A stretch of DNA of 64,000 bases from Muricea muricata (Eukaryota > Cnidaria > Anthozoa > Malacalcyonacea > Plexauridae), in NCBI GenBank assembly GCA_963855995.1, contig OY979731.1, positions 5,302,942 to 5,366,941 on the forward strand, read 5' to 3'. The position numbers and the translations under genes were made by a program. This document shows, one piece after another, positions 11,501 through 23,588 of this stretch (positions within the stretch are counted from its first letter, which is position 1; each line of letters opens with the position of its first letter). The notes below the pieces were generated by a model. The model worked only from the letters and a program-made list of their open reading frames with translations, did not search any database and was not told the DNA's origin.

Positions 11501-14500
11501 GAGAAACCTATAACTTGCTTGTAAACTGAAAAGAAACGATCTTAGAACCATCAAAATCCCGTTTTAAGCGTTCTAGAAGTAATTTGAGCGTGAAAACATG
11601 CTCAAATCACCAACTAAAAATTGCCGTTTTAAATCGACCACGGCGACGTTTTAGACCTTAAAATGGTGTTTTTAGTGCTAGAGTGAATGAGTTGAGCACA
11701 ATCATGTACTGTAATCACGGACCTAAAAAAGACTTTCTAAATAGAATTTGCAGAACTTAGCAAGTCGGGAATCATGTTTTAGGCGCTCAAACCATCGTGA
11801 TGACCGAAAATACATGTTGAAATGTGAAACCTATAACTTGCTTGTAAACTGAAAAGAAACGATCTTAGAACCATAAACGTCGCGTTTTAAGCCTTCTAGA
11901 AGCGATTTGAGCGTGAAAACATGCTCAAATCACTAGCTAAAAATTGCCGTCTTAAATCGATCACGGCGACGTTTTACAGCTTAAAATGCGGTTTTCAGTG
12001 CTAAAGTGAACGAGTTGAGCGCAATGATGTACAGCAATCACGGATCTAAAAGAGACCTTCTAAATGGAAATTGCAGAACTTAGCAAGTCGGCAATCATGT
12101 TTTCGGCGCTCAAAATATCGAGATGAATGAAACAACATGTTGAAATGAGAAACCTATAACTTGCTTGTAAACTGAAAAGAAACGATCTTAGAAGCATCAA
12201 AATCGCGTTTTAAGCGTTCTAAAAGCGATTTGAGAGTAAAAACATACTCAAATCACCACCTAAAAATTGCCGTCTTAAATCGATCACGGCGACGTTTTAA
12301 AGCTTAAAATAATGTTTTCAGTGCTAAAGTGAACAAGTTTAGCGCAATGATGCACTGCAATCACGGACCTAAAAGAGACCTTCTAAATGGAATTTGCAGA
12401 ACTTAGCAAGTCGGGAATCATGTTTTTGGCGCTCAAACCATCGAGATGAGCGAAATAACATGTTGAAATGAGAAACCTATAACTTGCTTGTAAACTCAAA
12501 AGAAACGACCTTAGAACCATCAAAATCGCGTTTTAAGCGCTCAAAAAGCGATTTGAGCGTAAAAACATGCTCAAATCACCAACTAAAAATTGCTATCTTA
12601 AATCGACCACGGCGACGTTTTAGAGCTTAAAATGGTGTTTTTAGTGCTAGAACGAACCAGTTGAGCGCAATGATGTACTGCAATCAGGGACCTAAAAGAG
12701 ACCTTCTAAATGGAAATTGCAGAACTTACCAAGTCGGGAATCATGATTTCGGCGCTCAAACCATCGAGATGAATGAAAAAACATGTTGAAATGAGAAACC
12801 TATAACTTTCTTTTAAACTGAAAAGAAACGATCTTAGAAGCATCAAAATCGCTTTTTAAGCATTCTAGAAGCAATTTGAGCGTGAAAACATCTTAAAATC
12901 ACTAACTAAAAATTGCCGTCTTAAATCGATCACATCGACGTTTTACAGCTTGAAATGCTGTTTTCAGTGCTAAAGTGAACGAGTTGAGCGCAATGATGTA
13001 CTGCAATGACGGTTTTAAAAAAAGACCTTCTAATTTGATATTGCAGAACTTAGCAAGTCGGGAATCATGTTTTCGGCGCTCAAACCATCGAGATGACCGA
13101 AACAACATGTTGAAATGTGAAACCTATAACTTGCTTGTACACTGAAAAGAAACGACCTTAGAACCATCAAAATCGCGTTTTAAGCGTTCTAGAAGTAATT
13201 TGAGCGTGAAAACATGCTCAAATCACCAACTAAAAATTGCCGTTTTAAATCGACCACGGCGACGTTTTAGAGCTTAAAATGGTGTTTTTAGTGCTAGAGT
13301 GAATGAGTTGAGCACAATCATGTACTGTAATCACGGACCTAAAAGAGACCTTCTAAATGGAATTTGCAGAACTTACCAAGTCGGGAATCATGATTTCGGC
13401 GCTCAAACCATCGAGATGAATGAAAAAACATGTTGAAATGAGAAACCTATAACTTGCTTGTAAACTGAAAAGAAACGATCTTAGAACTATCAAAATCGCG
13501 TTTTAAGCGTTCTGGAAGCGATTTGAGAGTAAAAACATACTCAAATCACCACCTAAAAATTGTTGTCTTAAATCGATCACGGCGACGTTTTAAAGCTTAA
13601 ATAATGTTTTCAGTGCTAAAGTGAACGAGTTGAGCGCAATGATGTACTGCAATCACGGACCTAAAAGAGATATTCTAAATGGAATTTGCACAACTTAGCA
13701 ATTCGGAAATCATGTTTTCGGCGCTCAAACCATCGAGATGAGCGAAACAACATGTTGAATGAGAAACCTATAACTTGATTGTAAACTGAAAAGAAACGAT
13801 CTTAGAAGCATCAAAATCGCGTTTTAAGCGTTCTAAAAGCGATTTGAGAGTAAAAAGATACTCAAATCACCACCTAAAAATTGCCGTCTTAAATCGATCA
13901 CGGCGACGTTTTAAAGCTTAAAATAATGTTTTCAGTGCTAAAGTGAACGAGTTTAGCGCAATGATGTACTGCAATCACGGACCTAAAAGAGACCTTCTAA
14001 ATGGAATTTGCAGAACTTAGCAAGTCGGGAATCATGATTTCGGCGCTCAAACCATCGAGATGAATGAAAAAACATGTTGAAATGAGAAACCTATAACTTG
14101 CTTGTAAACTGAAAAGAAACGATCTTAGAACCATCAAAATCGCTTTTTAAGCATTCTAGAAGCAATTTGAGCGTGAAAACATCTTAAAATCACTAACTAA
14201 AAATTGCCGTCTTAAATCGATCACATCGACGTTTTACAGCTTGAAATGCTGTTTTCAGTGCTAAAGTGAACGAGTTGAGCGCAATGATGTACTGCAATGA
14301 CGGTTCTAAAAAAAGACCTTGTAAATTGATATTGCAGAACTTAGCAAGTCGGGAATCATGTTTTTGGCGCTCAAACCATCGAGATGACCGAAACAACATG
14401 TTGAAATGTGAAACCTATAACTTGCTTGTACACTGAAAAGAAACGACCTTAGAACCATCAAAATCGCGTTTTAAGCGTTCTAGAAGTAATTTGAGCGTGA

Positions 14501-16759
14501 AAACATGCTCAAATCACCAACTAAAAATTGCCGTTTTAAATCGACCACGGCGACGTTTTAGAGCTTAAAATGGTGTTTTTAGTGCTAGAGTGAATGAGTT
14601 GAGCACAATCATGTACTGTAATCACGGACCTAAAAAAGACTTTCTAAATGGAATTTGCAGAACTTAGCAAGTCGGGAATCATGTTTTAGGCGCTCAAACC
14701 ATCGAGATGACCGAAAATACATGTTGAAATGTGAAACCTATAACTTGCTTGTAAACTGAAAAGAAACGATCTTAGAACCATAAACGTCGCGTTTTAAGCG
14801 TTCTAGAAGGAATTTGAGCGTGAAAACATGCTCAAATCACCAACTTAAAATTGCCGTCTTAAATCGACCATTGCGACGTTTTTGAGCTTAAAATGGTGTT
14901 TTTAGTCCTATAATGAACGAGTTGAGCGCAATGATGTACTGCAATCACGGACCTAAAAGAGACCTTCTAAATGGAATTTGCAGAACTTACCAAGTCGGGA
15001 ATCATGATTTCGGCGCTCAAACCATCGAGATGAATGACACAACATGTTGAAATGAGAAACCTATAACTTTCTTTTAAACTGAAAAGAAACGATCTTAGAA
15101 GCATCAAAATCATGTTTTAAGCGTTCTAGAAGCGATTTGAGCGGGAAAACATGCTCAAATCACTAACTAAAAATTGCCGTCTTAAATCGATCACATCGAC
15201 GTTTTACAGCTTAAAATGCTGTTTTCAGTGCTAAAGTGAACGAGTTGAGCGCAATGATGTACTGTAATCACGGACCTAAAAGAGACCTTCTAAATGGAAT
15301 TTGCAGAACTTACCAAGTCGGGAATCATGATTTCGGCGCTCAAACCATCGAGATGAATGAAAAAACATGTTGAAATGAGAAACCTATACCTTGCTTGTAA
15401 ACTGAAAAGAAACGATCTTAGAACCATCAAAATCGCGTTTTAAGCGTTCTAGAAGCAATTTGAGCGTGAAAACATGTTAAAATCACTAACTAAAAACTGC
15501 CGTCTTAAATCGATCACATCGACGTTTTACAGCTTGAAATGCTGTTTTCAGTGCTAAAGTGAACGAGTTGAGCGCAATGATGTACTGCAATGACGGTTCT
15601 AAAAAAAGACCTTCTAATTTGATATTGCAGAACTTAGCAAGTCGGGAATCATGTTTTTGGCGCTCAAACCATCGAGATGACCGAAACAACATGTTGAAAT
15701 GTGAAACCTATAACTTGCTTGTACACTGAAAAGAAACGACCTTAGAACCATCAAAATCGCGTTTTAAGCGTTCTAGAAGTAATTTGAGCGTGAAAACATT
15801 CTCAAATCACCAACTAAAAATTGCCGTTTTAAATCGACCACGGCGACGTTTTAGAGCTTAAAATGGTGTTTTTAGTGCTAGAGTGAATGAGTTGAGCACA
15901 ATCATGTACTGTAATCACGGACCTAAAAGAGACCTTCTAAATGGAATTTGCAGAACTTACCAAGTCGGGAATCATGATTTCGGCGCTCAAACCATCGAGA
16001 TGAATGAAAAAACATGTTGAAATGAGAAACCTATAACTTGCTTGTAAACTGAAAAGAAACGATCTTAGAACTATCAAAATCGCGTTTTAAGCGTTCTGGA
16101 AGCGATTTGAGCGTAAAAACATACTCAAATCACCACCTAAAAATTGCCGTCTTAAATCGATCACGGCGACGTTTTAAAGCTTAAATAATGTTTTCAGTGC
16201 TAAAGTGAACGAGTTGAGCGCAATGATGTACTGCAATCACGGACCTAAAAGAGACATTCTAAATGGAATTTGCACAATTTAGCAATTCGGAAATCATGTT
16301 TTCGGCGCTCAAACCATCGAGATGAGCGAAACAACATGTTGAATGAGAAACCTATAACTTGATTGTAAACTGAAAAGAAACGATCTTAGAAGCATCAAAA
16401 TCGCGTTTTAAGCGTTCTAAAAGCGATTTGAGAGTAAAAAGATACTCAAATCACCACCTAAAAATTGCCGTCTTAAATCGATCACGGCGACGTTTTAAAG
16501 CTTAAAATAATGTTTTCAGTGCTAAAGTGAACGAGTTTAGCGCAATGATGTACTGCAATCACGGACCTAAAAGAGACCTTCTAAATGGAATTTGCAGAAC
16601 TTAGCAAGTCGGGAATCATGTTTTCGGCGCTAAAACCATCGAGACTAGCGAAATAACATGTTGAAATGAGAAACCTATAACTTGCTTGTAAACTCAAAAG
16701 AAACGACCTTAGAACCATCAAAATCGCGTTTTAAGCGCTCAAAAAGGGATTTGAGCGTA
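8580..16759 (+). repeat. Satellite stretch without a simple tandem HOR (about 25 monomers)
   Basis: Monomers continue in register but their subtype order is irregular. T1 units occur at 9055, 10998, 12931, 14222 and 15515, spaced 6, 6, 4 and 4 monomers, yet the monomers between them are not the same set from one interval to the next. The unit at 13578 is only 321 bp, through single-base losses in CTTAAATAATG and GTTGAATGAG. The part from about 14805 resembles 31892-34650 at an offset of 17,087 bp, so the stretch mixes segments found elsewhere in the window. No gene is seen. Confidence 0.8.
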
Positions 16760-19700
16760 AAAACATGCTCAAATCACCAACTAAAAATTGCTATCTTAAA
16801 TCGACCACGGCGACGTTTTAGAGCTTAAAATGGTGTTTTTAGTGCTAGAACGAACGAGTTGAGCGCAATGATGTACTGCAATCAGGGACCTAAAAGAGAC
16901 CTTCTAAATGGAAATTGCAGAACTTACCAAGTCGGGAATCATGATTTCGGCGCTCAAACCATCGAGATGAATGACACAACATGTTGAAATGAGAAACCTA
17001 TAACTTTCTTGTAAACTGAAAAGAAACGATCTTACAAGCATCAAAATCGCGTTTTAAGCGTTCTAGAAGCGATTTGAGCGGGAAAACATGCTCAAATCAC
17101 TAACTAAAAATTGCCGTCTTAAATCGATCACATCGACGTTTTACAGCTTAAAATGCTGTTTTCAGTGCTAAAGTGAACGAGTTGAGCGCAATGATGTACT
17201 GCAATGACGGATCTTAAAAAAGACCTTCTAATTTGATATTGCAGAACTTAGCAAGTCGGGACTCATGTTTTCGGCGCTCAAACCATCGAGATGACCGAAA
17301 CAACATGTTGAAATGTGAAGCCTATAACTTGCTTGTAAACTGAAAAGAAACGACCTTAGAACCATCAAAATCGCGTTTTAAGCGTTCTAGAAGGAATTTG
17401 AGCGTGAAAACATGCTCAAATCACCAACTTAAAATTGCCGTCTTAAATCGACCACGGCGACGTTTTAGAGCTTAAAATGGTGTTTTTAGTCCTATAGTGA
17501 ACGAGTTGAGCGCAATGATGTACTGCAATCACGGACCTAAAACAGACCTTCTAAATGGAATTTATAGAACTTACCAAGTCGGGAATCATGATTTGGGCGC
17601 TCAAACCATCGAGATGAATGAAAAAACATGTTGAAATGAGAAACCTATAACTTGCTTGTAAACTGAAAAGAAACGATCTTAGAACCATCAAAATCGCGTT
17701 TTAAGCGTTCTAGAAGCAATTTGAGCGTGAAAACATGTTAAAATCACTAACTAAAAATTGCCGTCTTAAATCGATCACATCGACGTTTTACAGCTTGAAA
17801 TGCTGTTTTCAGTGCTAAAGTGAACGAGTTGAGCGCAATGATGTACTGCAATGACGGATCTTAAAAAAGACCTTCTAATTTGATATTGCAGAACTTAGCA
17901 AGTCGGGACTCATGTTTTCGGCGCTCAAACCATCGAGATGACCGAAACAACATGTTGAAATGTGAAGCCTATAACTTGCTTGTAAACTGAAAAGAAACGA
18001 CCTTAGAACCATCAAAATCGCGTTTTAAGCGTTCTAGAAGGAATTTGAGCGTGAAAACATGCTCAAATCACCAACTTAAAATTGCCGTCTTAAATCGACC
18101 ACGGCGACGTTTTAGAGCTTAAAATGGTGTTTTTAGTCCTATAGTGAACGAGTTGAGCGCAATGATGTACTGCAATCACGGACCTAAAACACACCTTCTA
18201 AATGGAATTTGCAGAACTTACCAAGTCGGGAATCATGATTTGGGCGCTCAAACCATCGAGATGAATGAAAAAACATGTTGAAATGAGAAACCTATAACTT
18301 GCTTGTAAACTGAAAAGAAACGATCTTAGAACCATCAAAATCGCGTTTTAAGCGTTCTAGAAGCAATTTGAGCGTGAAAACATGTTAAAATCACTAACTA
18401 AAAATTGCCGTCTTAAATCGATCACATCGACGTTTTACAGCTTGAAATGCTGTTTTCAGTGCTAAAGTGAACGAGTTGAGCGCAATGATGTACTGCAATG
18501 ACGGTTCTAAAAAAAGACCTTCTAATTTGATATTGCAGAACTTAGCAAGTCGGGAATCATGTTTTTGGCGCTCAAACCATCGAGATGACCGAAACAACAT
18601 GTTGAAATGTGAAACCTATAACTTGCTTGTACACTGAAAAGAAACGACCTTAGAACCATCAAAATCGCGTTTTAAGCGTTCTAGAAGTAATTTGAGCGTG
18701 AAAACATGCTCAAATCACCAACTAAAAATTGCTATCTTAAATCGACCACGGCGACGTTTTAGAGCTTAAAATGGTGTTTTTAGTGCTAGAACGAACGAGT
18801 TGAGCGCAATGATGTACTGCAATCAGGGACCTAAAAGAGACCTTCTAAATGGAAATTGCAGAACTTACCAAGTCGGGAATCATGATTTCGGCGCTCAAAC
18901 CATCGAGATGAATGACACAACATGTTGAAATGAGAAACCTATAACTTTCTTGTAAACTGAAAAGAAACGATCTTACAAGCATCAAAATCGCGTTTTAAGC
19001 GTTCTAGAAGCGATTTGAGCGGGAAAACATGCTCAAATCACTAACTAAAAATTGCCGTCTTAAATCGATCACATCGACGTTTTACAGCTTAAAATGCTGT
19101 TTTCAGTGCTAAAGTGAACGAGTTGAGCGCAATGATGTACTGCAATGACGGATCTTAAAAAAGACCTTCTAATTTGATATTGCAGAACTTAGCAAGTCGG
19201 GACTCATGTTTTCGGCGCTCAAACCATCGAGATGACCGAAACAACATGTTGAAATGTGAAGCCTATAACTTGCTTGTAAACTGAAAAGAAACGACCTTAG
19301 AACCATCAAAATCGCGTTTTAAGCGTTCTAGAAGGAATTTGAGCGTGAAAACATGCTCAAATCACCAACTTAAAATTGCCGTCTTAAATCGACCACGGCG
19401 ACGTTTTAGAGCTTAAAATGGTGTTTTTAGTCCTATAGTGAACGAGTTGAGCGCAATGATGTACTGCAATCACGGACCTAAAACAGACCTTCTAAATGGA
19501 ATTTATAGAACTTACCAAGTCGGGAATCATGATTTGGGCGCTCAAACCATCGAGATGAATGAAAAAACATGTTGAAATGAGAAACCTATAACTTGCTTGT
19601 AAACTGAAAAGAAACGATCTTAGAACCATCAAAATCGCGTTTTAAGCGTTCTAGAAGCAATTTGAGCGTGAAAACATGTTAAAATCACTAACTAAAAATT

Positions 19701-20673
19701 GCCGTCTTAAATCGATCACATCGACGTTTTACAGCTTGAAATCCTGTTTTCAGTGCTAAAGTGAACGAGTTGAGCGCAATGATGTACTGCAATGACGGAT
19801 CTTAAAAAAGACCTTCTAATTTGATATTGCAGAACTTAGCAAGTCGGGACTCATGTTTTCGGCGCTCAAACCATCGAGATGACCGAAACAACATGTTGAA
19901 ATGTGAAGCCTATAACTTGCTTGTAAACTGAAAAGAAACGACCTTAGAACCATCAAAATCGCGTTTTAAGCGTTCTAGAAGGAATTTGAGCGTGAAAACA
20001 TGCTCAAATCACCAACTTAAAATTGCCGTCTTAAATCGACCACGGCGACGTTTTAGAGCTTAAAATGGTGTTTTTAGTCCTATAGTGAACGAGTTGAGCG
20101 CAATGATGTACTGCAATCACGGACCTAAAACACACCTTCTAAATGGAATTTGCAGAACTTACCAAGTCGGGAATCATGATTTGGGCGCTCAAACCATCGA
20201 GATGAATGAAAAAACATGTTGAAATGAGAAACCTATAACTTGCTTGTAAACTGAAAAGAAACGATCTTAGAACCATCAAAATCGCGTTTTAAGCGTTCTA
20301 GAAGCAATTTGAGCGTGAAAACATGTTAAAATCACTAACTAAAAATTGCCGTCTTAAATCGATCACATCGACGTTTTACAGCTTGAAATGCTGTTTTCAG
20401 TGCTAAAGTGAACGAGTTGAGCGCAATGATGTACTGCAATGACGGTTCTAAAAAAAGACCTTCTAATTTGATATTGCAGAACTTAGCAAGTCGGGAATCA
20501 TGTTTTTGGCGCTCAAACCATCGAGATGACCGAAACAACATGTTGAAATGTGAAACCTATAACTTGCTTGTACACTGAAAAGAAACGACCTTAGAACCAT
20601 CAAAATCGCGTTTTAAGCGTTCTAGAAGTAATTTGAGCGTGAAAACATGCTCAAATCACCAACTAAAAATTGC
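16760..20673 (+). repeat. 6-monomer higher-order repeat, 1,941 bp, two copies
   Basis: Copy 1 (16760-18700) and copy 2 (18701-20673) match at a 1,941-bp offset. Shared private variants include GGGACTCATG, TTACAAGCATC, a TTTATAGAAC variant and ACACACCTTC, in the same order. One difference is AATCCTG near 19741 against AATGCTG near 17800. The match ends at 20674, where copy 2 reads TTGCCGTTTT and copy 1 reads TTGCTATCTT. Confidence 0.88.
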
Positions 20674-20827
20674 CGTTTTAAATCGACCACGGCGACGTTT
20701 TAGAGCTTAAAATGGTGTTTTTAGTGCTAGAGTGAATGAGTTGAGCACAATCATGTACTGTAATCACGGACCTAAAAAAGACTTTCTAAATGGAATTTGC
20801 AGAACTTAGCAAGTCGGGAATCATGTT

Positions 20828-20830
20828 TTA
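20828..20830. other. Target site duplication TTA, left copy
   Basis: The triplet TTA directly abuts the left inverted repeat and is repeated at 24013-24015. Paralogous monomers read ATGTTTTAGGCGC with a single TTA (26923-26925, 30480-30482, 41788-41790, 14686-14688, 11779-11781). Confidence 0.9.
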
Positions 20831-20865
20831 CACGCCTGGCATTTTTGCATGCGAAAACGCTAGTT
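20831..20865 (+). repeat. Left terminal inverted repeat of the transposon
   Basis: Begins CACGCCTGGCATTTTTG and continues through GCATGCGAAAACGCTAGTT. It pairs with the complement of the right end over 35 bp with two mismatches, at element positions 18 (C/A) and 27 (A/T). Similarity stops after CGCTAGTT. Confidence 0.93.
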
Positions 20866-21420
20866 TAAAGTGTAACAATTTTTTTGCCACCGCGCGTCAA
20901 AATTCGAGAGCTTGGTAGCGAATTTAATTCTTGAAAAATTCTTTAAATTCATCGAGTTATTCCTCGTGCGCGTTTTCCTGGAGGGTTATGTGATGATAAT
21001 AGGGAGATAGAGGGTTTTTCGAGGATCAAAATGATATCAATATTGCCATGGTTACATGCAATGTTTTCCTACGGGAAGGCTTCTTGTTCGAGGCATTTCG
21101 CGCAATGGCGACTTTTTGTACGATGTTGTAAAAATGTGACAACTTCGGCTTGTATAGGCTCCTTCGTTCCGGCTTCTTTTCATTTAATTTTTGTCGCCTA
21201 TACAAGTTAAGATATCTATAAAAGTTTGTATGTTTTTTGTTTTTCGAGAAATGTTAGTAAAACATAAAAAATGGCTTTTACAAAGGCATGAATTTTGGCG
21301 AATTTTGAATTGTGAATAAAGGCGCAAGAAAAGGTTCGGCACGTTCACGGTTAAAGAGAAGGATCAAAAAGCAAAAAATACTACTCAAAAACCTAAGCGA
21401 TTGCTCTAAAAGGTAGGAAA
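20866..21420 (+). other. CpG-rich left domain of the transposon, possible exon fragment
   Basis: No reading frame of useful length starts with ATG here. The stretch is unusually rich in CpG for this insertion, about 25-30 sites including CCGCGCGTC and CTCGTGCGCG, against a handful in the next 1.6 kb. A short ATG-less open stretch (21309-21413) encodes a very basic peptide containing KGARKGSARSRLKRRIKKQK, followed at 21413 by GTAGGA, which could act as a splice donor after AAAAG. This may be a promoter-proximal or captured-exon remnant. I recognise no protein family. Confidence 0.3.
21149..21206. repeat. 11-bp perfect inverted repeat with 36-bp loop
   Basis: CTTGTATAGGC at 21149-21159 is the exact complement of GCCTATACAAG at 21196-21206. 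It could be a hairpin or the relic of a small nested insertion. No function is evident. Confidence 0.6.
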
Positions 21421-22727
21421 CGTGTTATAGATTTTGTATTGCTTGTGATAACGTTTCTGATTTATTGTCTTTCCATAAAATTTCAAGTCAACATATCACA
21501 ATATATTATTCATCAAAGAACTCACATATATTTTTATGTTGATGAATTTATTTTCGCCTGTTAAAGTGCCTAAGTTTGTTTACAGTTCAGAAAATCTGCT
21601 ATCTAAAGGTAGATTTAATTTATATAATGCTATATTTTGTGCATATATATATATATGTATATGTATAGTGTTCATATGCCACATTGGGTTTTAGTATAAC
21701 CACTACACCAAGCTCAATGATATGGCCCAGGTCAATGATCATTAAGAATTTCTGCCAGACTAAAATTAACAACTTTCTGAAAGAAAATGAAAATAGATGT
21801 AGTTGGTTATGATATGTTTGTGCTATGCTGGTGATTTATAGTGCTATAATATTTTGCACTAATCCACTTGACAGGCAAGCTATAAGTACTACATGGCCCA
21901 ACCCAGAGTAATGAATTTATTATAAATTGATAGATGATTATTAGCAAAGAGAAATTGATGGTTGATGATTGCCGGGAGAGATTTTGTTAATAGTGAACAA
22001 TATGGGCTATATAGTTATTGAGAGTTATTATTGATAGTACACCTGTTTTAGACATCTGCATTTGAAAGGACTGTTTAATAGTAAGCAATTAAAGGTGATT
22101 TTGTATAAAGCTTGACATAGTACAGAATATATTTGAATTCAACTAGGCCTGCACCATTGTATATATTGGTATTTAATCATATTTTTCTGCTATTTATACA
22201 ATTTCTTATATCATTGTGCTATGTGAGCCAAATTAGTAATTCCAGAATTATAAGAAAAATTGTGCACAGCAAATTTCTTTTCAAAATATATGATTAAAGT
22301 TCTGATTTCTAATCATCTTGTCTTTGCCAAATTTTAGTGGGTTGAACAAAACACCTGAAACATGATATATTTGATAGGTTGGTGACATATATGCTATAAC
22401 ATTTATCATCTGACCAAACTAACATTCTGCTTGTGTTATTTAGATTGTTTCCACCTGCCTTGTACCAGCTGACACGACAAGTCATAAATCATAATTAGGG
22501 CAGACATAGTGTGCTCTCCCCCAAGCAGATATTTGGTAGATTTTAACTATACTATTACCCACCTATATAAGGTTATTATACAAACAAGTTATAAGTTTTC
22601 ACAGGAACTGGTCAGGGTTTTGCACATCAGATGATTAATGAACCTATGTGTCACATTGTATTAGGGTGTAATTGGTCAAATTAGTTAACTTTTTTTATAG
22701 TTTGCCCAAGCCATTGAGCAACAAATT
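21421..22727. other. AT-rich, CpG-poor core of the transposon, no gene seen
   Basis: This interval has very few CpG dinucleotides and no open frame I would call a gene. It contains a short AT-dinucleotide run near 21642 and otherwise unstructured AT-rich sequence. Its composition is intron-like or that of old methylated DNA, in sharp contrast to both the flanking satellite and the element ends. Confidence 0.6.
21642..21667. repeat. AT/GT-type microsatellite
   Basis: A short alternating run, CATATATATATATATGTATA and a few further bases, inside the AT-rich core. Simple-sequence DNA with no function inferred. Confidence 0.8.
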
Positions 22728-22847
22728 CCCCTTGGCAAGTAAAATTAGTTTCATAGTGGGTAATACTGAACATGTCCCCACTACTTCATTACACATAACT
22801 GAATTATACATTATACATAACAGGCTATTACTTTTACTTGTCAAGGG
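22728..22847. repeat. 16-bp inverted repeat (possible small nested MITE)
   Basis: CCCCTTGGCAAGTAAAA at 22728-22744 pairs with TTTTACTTGTCAAGGG at 22832-22847, with 15 of 16 matching positions (G against A). The 87-bp interior is AT-rich. A clear flanking target duplication is not visible, so it may be a decayed miniature element or simply a hairpin. An open frame at 22672-22872 overlaps it and looks accidental. Confidence 0.45.
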
Positions 22848-23056
22848 AAGCCTATGGATACTAACTGTTTGAACTATTAAGTCCGAAGCAAACTATGACA
22901 ATATATGAATTTAAGACAATTTATTCAGTATTTAATTTCAAATTTACAAAGCCTGTAACTATTGTGTAAATTACAGTAATTAACTATATAAAATAAAAAA
23001 CAATTTTGCTTTTTATCTTTTGCTGGTCTAATTCACACCAATGATATAGAGAATAA

Positions 23057-23189
23057 TACATGAGTGCGCGGAAATACCAGATTTATTTCGAGTGTTGAAC
23101 ATGATATCTCACGAGTAAGCACAGTGAACGAGTGAGAAATATCATGTTCAACACGAGAAATAAATCTGGTATTTCCAAGCACCCATGTA
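23057..23189. mobile_element. Nested fold-back (MITE-like) palindrome, 133 bp
   Basis: The two halves are long inverted copies. The left arm runs TACATGAGTGC, GGAAATACCAGATTTATTTC, GTTGAACATGATATCTCAC; the right arm is its complement ending GGTATTTCC...CATGTA. The centre carries ACAGTGAACGAGTGAG. Weaker pairing continues outward to about 23046 and 23200. Arm differences (CGAGTG against CTCGTG, for example) show some decay. Fold-backs with this kind of GAAATACCAGATTTATTTC arm are, as far as I recall, frequent in anthozoan genomes, which is my only hint to the host. The 92-codon minus frame at 23033-23311 runs through this palindrome and is not a gene. Confidence 0.75.
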
Positions 23190-23272
23190 TTTTTCTGTTT
23201 ATTATTATAAACTACAGGTTTTCCACTAATATAAAATGTCCAGAAGCTATGATTGGTAATTGTTTGAAAAGC

Positions 23273-23324
23273 GATAATTTTCACATGTGAAATTATCATA
23301 AATAATCTCACATGTGAGATTATC
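23273..23324. repeat. Two adjacent palindromes centred on CACATGTG
   Basis: GATAATTTTCACATGTG with AAATTATC (23273-23297) is a near-perfect palindrome with one unpaired T. A second, ATAATCTCACATGTGAGATT plus AT (23302-23323), is perfect over 22 bp. They share the ACATGT core and sit 4 bp apart, just outside the fold-back element. They could be part of the same larger mobile element, protein-binding sites, or cruciform-forming sequence. Confidence 0.7.
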
Positions 23325-23588
23325 AGTTTTATCAGTGCCCGAAATCCTTATAAAGCACTGTACTTTATATAATAAACTATAATAATGTACACCCTAACTA
23401 ACAAAGCATCAGTTGTTGTATGACAAAACTGTTGAAACTTACACGATGAGAATGTCTTTCATAAAATCTTTCTGCTTTTATATTGTTTATTGCTATGACC
23501 ATAATACTGTTTAATACAAATTCATTCTTGTACCAGTTTAGTAGCTAATGTATTACAAGATAGCATATTGTTTTCATATTTCTTGTGA

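Larger units (their letters stand above)
1..20830. repeat. 323-bp satellite array, left part (about 64 monomers)
   Basis: Head-to-tail copies of a monomer of about 323 bp with no spacer. Using the start CAC of the motif CACGGCGACG (variants CACATCGACG, AACGGTGACG, CATTGCGACG) as phase marker, successive starts fall at 1, 325, 648, 972, 1296, 1619 and 1943, giving steps of 323-324 bp. Anchors seen in nearly every copy include GAGTTGAGCGCAATGATGTA, AAGTCGGGAATCATG, CAACATGTTGAAATG, AACCTATAACTT and ATCGCGTTTTAAGCG. The DNA is AT-rich, yet the monomer at 325-647 holds 18 CpG by eye count, so CpG is not depleted. No coding gene, RNA gene or promoter is recognisable. A candidate for centromeric or other heterochromatin, by inference only. 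Confidence 0.98.

Noticed and set aside
22672-22872. 66-codon plus-strand frame
   Set aside because: AT-rich hydrophobic translation across an inverted repeat, with no motif and no neighbouring exon signal.
23033-23311. 92-codon minus-strand frame
   Set aside because: It reads through the fold-back palindrome and the CACATGTG palindromes; the frame is a consequence of the repeat.
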